The position numbers and the translations under genes are program-made. The notes beneath the pieces were generated by a model. It made no database searches, was not told the origin of the DNA, and worked only from the letters and a program-made list of their open reading frames with translations. 64,000 nt of DNA from NCBI GenBank assembly GCA_024279425.1, contig JAJRRO010000032.1, forward strand, positions 124,001 to 188,000. Reading direction: 5' to 3'. Shown piece by piece: positions 58,367-64,000 of the stretch. The DNA is from Bacteroidota bacterium (GTDB lineage: Bacteria > Bacteroidota > Bacteroidia > Flavobacteriales > Flavobacteriaceae). Numbering within the stretch: the first letter of the stretch is position 1; each line of letters begins with the position of its first letter.

Positions 58367-58383
58367 TTTTTAAATAGTGATCT

Positions 58384-59235
58384 ATGATTTTAATTGTTGA
58401 TAGTGGGGCCACAAAATCCGATTGGATTGCCCTTGATGAAAAAGGAAATCAACTGTTTTTGACCCAGACATTGGGGCTTAGCCCCGAAGTTCTTACGCGA
58501 CCGGTGATTGAAGATAGGTTGGCCAATAACTTTGAGCTTTCAAAAAACAGGGAAAAGGTAACGCGTTTATATTTTTATGGTGCGGGATGCGGTACGGACC
58601 GAATGAAGGCTTTTCTTAAGGAAATTTTTCTGCAATTCTTTCCCAATGCCGAGTCCGATGTAAAGGAAGATACATATGCCGCTATTTATTCAACTACCAA
58701 AATAGGTCACCAAGGCATCGTTTGTATTCTTGGTACCGGCTCTAATTGTAGTTATTATGATGGACATCAACTTTTTCAAAAAGTAACTTCCTTGGGTTAT
58801 ATCTTAATGGATGATGGTAGTGGCAACTTTTTTGGTAGAAAGCTATTAAGGGATTACTATTTTCATAAAATGCCCCAATCCTTGGGAATGAAATTTGCGA
58901 AAGAATATGATTTGGAAGCAGATGTGATCAAGGAGTATCTATATAAGCAACCCAACCCCAATACATATCTGGCAACTTTTGCCAGATTTATGATAGAAAA
59001 CAAGGATCATCCATACTGTAAGGGAGTAATTGACAAGGGTTTTCAGCAATTCGTGAACAACTATATAATGCAGTTTGAGCTGGCGACTAAAGTTCCGATT
59101 AACTTTGTTGGGAGTATTGCCCATTATTTGAAAGATGAGCTTACTACGGTACTTGAGCGTAATGACCTAATAGTTGGGGTAATACGTCAGCGTCCTATAG
59201 AAGGTTTAGTCGAATTTCACCTAGAGAACCTCTAA
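58384..59235 (+). CDS. BadF/BadG-family ATPase, probable N-acetylhexosamine kinase
   Basis: ASKHA-fold sugar kinase-like protein of 283 aa. The N-terminal phosphate loop is VDSGATKSDWIAL (about 5-17), a second is CILGTGSNC (about 115-123), and MDDGSGNFFGRKLLRDY (about 140-156) is typical of the eukaryotic-type N-acetylglucosamine kinase and MurK branch of the BadF/BadG/BcrA/BcrD family. It probably phosphorylates free GlcNAc and/or MurNAc, which would complement AnmK and MurQ encoded earlier in this window. The substrate is inferred from family and context. Gene symbol withheld because NagK and MurK cannot be separated by eye. Confidence 0.82.
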   Translation: MILIVDSGATKSDWIALDEKGNQLFLTQTLGLSPEVLTRPVIEDRLANNFELSKNREKVTRLYFYGAGCGTDRMKAFLKEIFLQFFPNAESDVKEDTYAAIYSTTKIGHQGIVCILGTGSNCSYYDGHQLFQKVTSLGYILMDDGSGNFFGRKLLRDYYFHKMPQSLGMKFAKEYDLEADVIKEYLYKQPNPNTYLATFARFMIENKDHPYCKGVIDKGFQQFVNNYIMQFELATKVPINFVGSIAHYLKDELTTVLERNDLIVGVIRQRPIEGLVEFHLENL

Positions 59236-59295
59236 TACCAATTTAAAATCAATGGGTATAATACTCCATCAAAGGGAGGCCACACCTTGTCTTCA

Positions 59296-59337
59296 AAAAG
59301 TAAAGCCCTGACGGAGTACCGTCAGGGCTTTACTTTT
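59296..59337. terminator. Bidirectional terminator between the kinase and aldolase genes
   Basis: Perfect 19-bp arms beginning AAAAGTAAAGCCCTGACGG (59296-59314), loop AGTA, and the reverse complement (59319-59337). A runs at one side and T runs at the other let it serve both convergent genes. Confidence 0.9.
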
Positions 59338-59356
59338 AGCTATATTTTGGTATAAA

Positions 59357-60409
59357 TCACGCAATTGTGATTTTCTCATCCAAATACACATCCTGAATGG
59401 CATTTAGAAGTTTAACACCTTCTATCATGGGTTTTTGGAAAGCCTTTCGACCGGAGATTAATCCCATACCGCCTGCACGTTTATTGATTACGGCAGTCTT
59501 GACAGCCTGGACGAGGTCGTTCTTGCCGGACGATCCTCCTGAGTTGATCAATCCAGCCCTACCCATAAGGCAATTCATTACCTGGTATCGTGTTAAGTCG
59601 ATTGGATGGTCCGTGGTTAGTTCGGAATACACTTTGTCATGTGTTTTAGCAAAATTGATAGCATTGAAACCACCGTTGTTTTCAGCTTGTTTTTGTTTTA
59701 CGATATCCGCTTGAATCGTCGCTGCCAAATGATTGGCCTGTCCCGTAATATCAGCAGATGCATGATAGTCCTTTCCATCCTTTTTGAAACCTGAATTACG
59801 AAGGTAGGCCCAAAGCACAGTGACCATACCCAGCTTGTGGGCATATTCGAAAGCCTTGGACACTTCCTCTATCTGTCGGTTGCTCTCTTCTGAACCGTAA
59901 TAAATTGTTGCTCCGACCGCTATACATCCCATATTAAAAGCCTGATCGATACTGGCGAACATGATCTGGTCAAATTTGTTGGGATAGGTCAGTAGTTCGT
60001 TGTGGTTCAGTTTAAGGATAAATGGAATCTTGTGCGCATATTTCCTCGATACAGATCCAAGAACACCAAGAGTGGATGCTACAGCATTGCATCCGCCTTC
60101 CAAGGCGAGTTCGACAATCTTTGCTGGGTCAAAATAAATAGGATTCGGTGCGAACGATGCGCCCGCTGTGTGTTCAATACCTTGATCCACTGGAAGAATG
60201 GATACATATCCCGTGCCACCCATACGACCGGAATTAAACAGTGCCTGCATATTGCGTAATACTACAGGATTTCTGTCGCTGGGAGTCATAACACGATCTA
60301 CGAAGTCCGGACCTGGTAGGTGTAATTGATTTTTCTTTACTGTGTTGCACTTGTGATCTAGCAAGTAACTTGCATCATCACCTAAAATTTTCTGAATATT
60401 AGCTAACAT
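59357..60409 (-). CDS. fbaB: Class I fructose-bisphosphate aldolase (FbaB/DhnA type)
   Basis: Schiff-base aldolase that splits or makes fructose-1,6-bisphosphate. The 350-aa length and the N-terminal pattern [18 protein letters not shown]-like (about 9-26) and [12 protein letters not shown] (about 30-41) match Escherichia coli FbaB. The barrel includes [19 protein letters not shown] (about 72-90), ILKLNHNEL and [23 protein letters not shown] is the phosphate-binding loop. Archaeal-type class I aldolases can also act in gluconeogenesis. Convergent with the kinase gene and divergent from the second PFK gene. Confidence 0.93.
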   Translation of the reverse strand: MLANIQKILGDDASYLLDHKCNTVKKNQLHLPGPDFVDRVMTPSDRNPVVLRNMQALFNSGRMGGTGYVSILPVDQGIEHTAGASFAPNPIYFDPAKIVELALEGGCNAVASTLGVLGSVSRKYAHKIPFILKLNHNELLTYPNKFDQIMFASIDQAFNMGCIAVGATIYYGSEESNRQIEEVSKAFEYAHKLGMVTVLWAYLRNSGFKKDGKDYHASADITGQANHLAATIQADIVKQKQAENNGGFNAINFAKTHDKVYSELTTDHPIDLTRYQVMNCLMGRAGLINSGGSSGKNDLVQAVKTAVINKRAGGMGLISGRKAFQKPMIEGVKLLNAIQDVYLDEKITIA

Positions 60410-60575
60410 AATTTTGAATTTTCAATGGTTACCTAAAGATACGTTGATAAAAATTCTACACCCCTTTCGAATGAGGTTTTTTTTGAATAATTTCAATGTT
60501 TTTATCGCTTTATTCCAGTATTTTTACTTAAGTAGTTTGTACAAGGAATTTTTTTAATATTAAAATAAGCTAACT

Positions 60576-61778
60576 ATGGCGAACATCAAGAAAATCAAAG
60601 GAACTATTGGTATATTGACTGGTGGAGGCGATGTCCCCGGACTTAACCCAGCTATCAGGGCTGTAACCTTCAGAGCTATTCGTGAGGGATACAGAGTCTT
60701 AGGATTTAGAAGAGGTTGGGGAGGTTTAATTGATATTGTTAGAAACAGCAAACACGACAATAGTAATAACTTTACCGAATTGTCGCAGGTTGTGGTGAAT
60801 AAAGCGGCCAGAACCGGGGGGACTTTCCTGCATACTTCAAGGACTAGAGCAAGTCATGTATCAAATCTGATGGTTCCTGAACATTTACGGGATTCGTATA
60901 ATAAGGAAATGAATGATCTTACGCCTGAGGTAATCAAAAACCTTGATTGGCTGGGCGTAGACTACTTAATTGCTATTGGAGGTGATGATACACTTAGTTA
61001 TGCCGTGCATCTTTTTAAACAGGGTGTAAAAGTCATGGCCATTCCCAAAACCATGGATAATGATGTTCCCGGAACGGATTACTGCATTGGATTTAGCACA
61101 TGTGTTACCAGAACCATTAGTCTTACAAACAGTCTTCGGACTGCAGCGGGCTCACACGAAAGATTTCTGGTATTGGAAGTATTTGGACGTTATGCCGGCT
61201 TCACTGCTATGTTGCCCACTTTGGCCGGAGCCGCCAATAGATGTCTGATACCCGAGGTACCCTTTAATATTGAACTCCTCACAGAATTACTCTCCGAGGA
61301 CAGGAATAAAAATCCTAGTAATTATTCTATTGTTCTTATATCCGAAGGGGCAACATTCGAAGGTGGTGAAATGAAATTTGAGGGGATGGAAAAAGATGCC
61401 TTTGGCCATGCTAAACTTGGGGGTATTGGGGATGAAGTCTCACTTGCATTAAAAAAACTTTCTCCTAAATATAATAAAGGGAACCGGGTAAATGTAATCA
61501 ATCAGAAACTCGGATACATGGTACGTTGCGGAGATCCAGATTTTATTGATTCCGTGGTGCCAACGGCCTACGGGAATCTTGCCCTCGATTTATTACTAAA
61601 AGGAATATACGGCCGCATGGTAGTATTAAAAAATGGACGCTATGACCATGTCCCTATAGAAGTTGTTACCGAAACCAAAAAGTTTGTAAATGTAGATAAG
61701 TTCTATAACGGTCCAAAACTACATCCATATTATAAAAACTTTGAAAAGCTTCCACTGTTCATCATGACCAATGACTGA
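60576..61778 (+). CDS. 6-phosphofructokinase with pyrophosphate-type active-site residues
   Basis: Second PFK of the window, 400 aa. TGGGDVPGLNPAIRAVTFRA starts the fold. At the phosphoryl-donor site it has GGDDT (135-139), with Asp138 where ATP enzymes have Gly, and PKTMDND (157-163), with Lys158 where they have Gly; these two residues are the accepted signature of PPi-dependent PFKs. It is therefore probably a reversible diphosphate:fructose-6-phosphate phosphotransferase. YIA-type regulatory sites were not assessed. It is divergent from fbaB, with which it could act in both glycolysis and gluconeogenesis. ATP dependence cannot be excluded without assay. Confidence 0.88.
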   Translation: MANIKKIKGTIGILTGGGDVPGLNPAIRAVTFRAIREGYRVLGFRRGWGGLIDIVRNSKHDNSNNFTELSQVVVNKAARTGGTFLHTSRTRASHVSNLMVPEHLRDSYNKEMNDLTPEVIKNLDWLGVDYLIAIGGDDTLSYAVHLFKQGVKVMAIPKTMDNDVPGTDYCIGFSTCVTRTISLTNSLRTAAGSHERFLVLEVFGRYAGFTAMLPTLAGAANRCLIPEVPFNIELLTELLSEDRNKNPSNYSIVLISEGATFEGGEMKFEGMEKDAFGHAKLGGIGDEVSLALKKLSPKYNKGNRVNVINQKLGYMVRCGDPDFIDSVVPTAYGNLALDLLLKGIYGRMVVLKNGRYDHVPIEVVTETKKFVNVDKFYNGPKLHPYYKNFEKLPLFIMTND

Positions 61779-61838
61779 TACCAATTAGCGTTCAAAAGGA
61801 AGGCTCTTAAAACGTAGGGGTTTTTGATACGGACAATC

Positions 61839-61902
61839 AAGAAAAGCGAGCATAGCCACTTGAACTGAGCTTGCCGAAGTATAGCTATGCTTGATTTTTC
61901 TT
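61839..61902. repeat. Long imperfect hairpin containing a dispersed-repeat core
   Basis: Arms AAGAAAA plus AGCATAGC (61839-61845, 61849-61856) pair with GCTATGCT plus TTTTCTT (61884-61891, 61896-61902) around an internal loop. The tip holds CTTGAACTGAGCTTGCCGAA, itself ending in an ACTT/AAGT pair. It lies between convergent genes and may end transcription of the PPi-type PFK gene (TTTTTC follows). The tip resembles a repeat common in Flavobacteriia, from memory. Confidence 0.55.
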
Positions 61903-61974
61903 TTTCATCCAAGACAAAACTGATTATCAAGTTCAAGAATCAAGTCCAAGTTCTAGAATTATTTTGACTACTGA

Positions 61975-62355
61975 CTACAGAACAGCGATCATTGAAATTT
62001 CTACATTGACAAATTTGGGTAAGTTGGCCACTTCGACTGTCTCTCGTGCTGGAGCCGTATCTGTATCAAAATAGGTGGCGTAAACAGCATTTATTTCTGA
62101 GAATTGGTTCATATCCTTTATGAAAATGGTTGACTTTACGACATTTTCAAAAGTCATTCCAGCCTCATGGAGTATTGCTTTTAGGTTTTCCATGGATTGT
62201 TCAGTCTCTTTTTGTATATCACCATCTATCAAAGAACCTGTTTTGGGGTTTATTGGTATTTGTCCTGAAATGTATAGGGTATTGCCCGAAAGGACAGCTT
62301 GGTTATAAGGGCCAATGGGTGCTGGGGCATTTTGCGTAGTTATTATTTTTTTCAT
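61975..62355 (-). CDS. ridA: RidA family reactive-imine deaminase
   Basis: Small trimeric protein (126 aa) that hydrolyses 2-aminoacrylate-type enamines and imines, protecting PLP enzymes. The full YjgF/RidA pattern is present: APAPIGPYNQAVLSGNTLYISGQI split over about 10-33, NLKAILHEAGMTFENVVKSTIF, and the C-terminal ARETVEVANLPKFVNVEI with the substrate-binding Arg104. It starts 18 bases after the lptD stop and may be cotranscribed with it. Convergent with the PPi-type PFK gene. Confidence 0.93.
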   Translation of the reverse strand: MKKIITTQNAPAPIGPYNQAVLSGNTLYISGQIPINPKTGSLIDGDIQKETEQSMENLKAILHEAGMTFENVVKSTIFIKDMNQFSEINAVYATYFDTDTAPARETVEVANLPKFVNVEISMIAVL

Positions 62356-62373
62356 GTATTTTGAATTGTATTT

Positions 62374-64000
62374 TTATCGGGCCCTTTGGCTTCTATTTTC
62401 CCATTTAAGATCGCTCAGTATTGAGCTCTTGATTCCTATAAAGAAATACCATCTTTTATATTGTCCGAATGGGGTCCAAGTGAATCGCATTGAAAAACTC
62501 TTCAAGTCCCGTTCAAATCGTAATTGTGTTAGTGTAAACCCTTGGTTTTTAAAATCATAACCTGATGAACCACCCACTTTCCATCGGGGCGACAAGTCAA
62601 TATCGCCAGAAAACATCAGGGAATGGCTACTGAACTGGTTTTGCCGTGCTGAATTTGAATAAGAGGCAGAATAGGCCAATCGTAAATTCCAAGGAATTTT
62701 GGTGGCATATATGGGATTTTCAACATTGCCTTTTTTGTCATCATCCCTACTTCTGGTGTCTGTAAAACTATCTGCCCTTCCGAAGAGGTCATCAGTTCTT
62801 CCACCACTTTGGGCCACATAATCATATTCGTCTACTTCGTCTTCCTCTTCTTCCTTTTCTTTGCTAAAAGTCTCATTGCTTATGGAATAACCTATATTCA
62901 CGTTGGCACGTGTTAACCGTAAAAGGCTACCACCATTATCTATGTTAAAGGTATTTATGCGTCTTCCATTGTTATCTATGGCATAGGGATCGAGTCCTGC
63001 CGAAAAATTAATTGACATTTTCTTGTTTAAGATATTGGTTCCGCCATTAACACTCAATGGGCTCAATTTTAGAGAATCAGATTCAAAATTATAGCCCGTA
63101 GAGATATTAAAGTTACTTAGGATGGGTACTTTTTTGGGTTCAGTAGCCGTAGAATCCTTGTCCGTTACTTTGGCTTCCAGTGTGTTGGCCAGTGAAAAGC
63201 TAAGGCTATTGGATTTATTTAGACTTGGGGCACCATTTAGTGTACCTTGAAACCTAGTAAACTGAACCACTTCACCATTCCCATCAATATATTCATCATA
63301 AAATTTTTCAAATGAAGGTGCATAGCCGTAGCTTAAAGATGGTCTCATAACATGGCGTATGGCTTGTATTTTTTTATCCTCTCCAAAGTTAAAAGTTCCA
63401 TATAGTGTTGTCCCTACACTCGCATTAAAATTGTATTTGTTGTAGCGATCAAAACCGCTTAGTGTATCAGTGACAACAGCCTCTTGATCTGCATCATACC
63501 TCTTGTTAAAGGTTTCCAAAGTCCAAACATCCTCATAGTTTCCTCCAACACTTACACTAAAGAATTTTGCAACTTTAAAGTTTGTACTGATTGGGATTCT
63601 ATGTCTTGCCCCGAACCTGGCATCATCGAACATTTCTTTTTTAAAGAATTCCTCATCATTTGTTGAAATTCGGTTGATGGCACTCATATCATACTGAAAG
63701 TTGATATTTTGAATGATACCTTTTTTGATGCCATCCCTTTTGGCAAATGGGAAAATACGCTCCATACTCGCTTGCAGTGTGGGTAAGGTCATCTCAATCT
63801 TTTCGGTATTTGTATTTTGGCTATGTGTTGCCGTCAAACTCATATTAACGGACGGATATGCAGGAAATGGTTTGGAATATGAAATCGAAGATGAGAGGGT
63901 ATTGTTCTGCGTACTTGGCAGGTTGCGCTGCTGTAATGAATTTCTATAATACTGACTACTCCCTAAATTCACTGAAGCTGAAAACCGTGAATTGGGACTG
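62374..64000 (-). CDS. lptD: LPS-assembly protein LptD, C-terminal barrel part (5' end beyond window)
   Basis: Outer-membrane beta-barrel that inserts lipopolysaccharide. The frame is open through the window edge, giving 541 residues of the C-terminus: alternating polar/hydrophobic strands with SLTATHSQNTNTEK, FNFGEDKKIQAIRHVMRPSLSYGYAPSFEKFYDEY and a closing block WRLSLSYS-like then SRWKVGGSSGYDFKNQGFTLTQLRFERDLKSFSMRFTWTPFG. The last stretch (LRFERDLKSFSMRFTWTPFGQ) is typical of flavobacterial LptD ends. A GTG at 63972 is only an internal codon. The N-terminal OstA-type domain lies outside the window. Confidence 0.88.
   Translation of the reverse strand, partial: SPNSRFSASVNLGSSQYYRNSLQQRNLPSTQNNTLSSSISYSKPFPAYPSVNMSLTATHSQNTNTEKIEMTLPTLQASMERIFPFAKRDGIKKGIIQNINFQYDMSAINRISTNDEEFFKKEMFDDARFGARHRIPISTNFKVAKFFSVSVGGNYEDVWTLETFNKRYDADQEAVVTDTLSGFDRYNKYNFNASVGTTLYGTFNFGEDKKIQAIRHVMRPSLSYGYAPSFEKFYDEYIDGNGEVVQFTRFQGTLNGAPSLNKSNSLSFSLANTLEAKVTDKDSTATEPKKVPILSNFNISTGYNFESDSLKLSPLSVNGGTNILNKKMSINFSAGLDPYAIDNNGRRINTFNIDNGGSLLRLTRANVNIGYSISNETFSKEKEEEEDEVDEYDYVAQSGGRTDDLFGRADSFTDTRSRDDDKKGNVENPIYATKIPWNLRLAYSASYSNSARQNQFSSHSLMFSGDIDLSPRWKVGGSSGYDFKNQGFTLTQLRFERDLKSFSMRFTWTPFGQYKRWYFFIGIKSSILSDLKWENRSQRAR

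Overview
The window reads as chromosomal DNA of a marine-type member of the Flavobacteriaceae (Bacteroidota). The evidence is an AT-rich genome, TAnnTTTG-type -7 promoter elements, a SusC/SusD pair, a giant SprB-repeat protein with a type IX secretion (type B) C-terminal domain, the parA-parB-DUF5683-dapB gene order, and many Bacteroidota-specific families (DUF5683, DUF4159, PG_1098-like methyltransferase, NagB-PIG-L fusion). No rRNA, tRNA, CRISPR array, IS element or prophage was recognised.

Layout. 1-2975 (minus): dapB (cut by the window edge), a DUF5683 membrane protein, parB, parA. 3125-11359: propionyl-CoA/methylmalonyl-CoA metabolism on two divergent operons, udk-ftsB-mutA-mutB (minus) and biotin carrier-biotin carboxylase-carboxyltransferase (plus). 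The biotin carboxylase carries an apparent one-base deletion in an A run close to its start. 11581-12807: Bcr/CflA-type MFS exporter. 12913-16857 (minus): DUF4212 protein, SSS-family solute symporter and acetyl-CoA synthetase, an acetate uptake and activation set. 16937-26137: peptidoglycan recycling locus, nagB-PIG-L, DigH/GHL10-like lipoprotein, ampG-like, nagZ, anmK (minus), divergent from a DeoR-type regulator and murQ (plus); the divergent promoter region holds two identical 13-bp direct repeats 22 bp apart. 26146-27674 (minus): PQQ-type sugar dehydrogenase with a small cytochrome c. 27816-36278: 2820-aa adhesin-like protein. 36438-46098: a small glycan-utilisation locus (lipoprotein esterase, S1 sulfatase, sialate-O-acetylesterase-type enzyme; convergent susC-susD) with intergenic repeats between the halves. 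46562-51616 (minus): tsaD, TfoX-like, rsmE, DUF4159, AI-2E family, PG_1098-like methyltransferase. 51701-56143: tamB. 56290-61778: glycolysis block: ATP-type PFK, GAPDH, BadF-type amino-sugar kinase, class I aldolase (minus), and a second PFK with pyrophosphate-type active-site residues. 61975-64000 (minus): RidA and the C-terminal part of LptD.

How it fits together. Wall turnover products can be followed from the outer membrane (DigH-like lipoprotein) through import (AmpG), trimming (NagZ), phosphorylation (AnmK, possibly the BadF-type kinase), lactate removal (MurQ) and deamination (NagB) to fructose-6-phosphate, which feeds the two PFKs, aldolase and GAPDH. Propionyl-CoA is carboxylated and isomerised towards succinyl-CoA, and acetate is taken up and activated.

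No wholly new system was identified. The most checkable unusual points are the biotin carboxylase frameshift, the paired ATP/PPi-type PFKs, the NagB-PIG-L fusion in a recycling locus without a separate nagA, the direct-repeat operator candidate, and the absence of a normal start codon before the basic segment of TamB.
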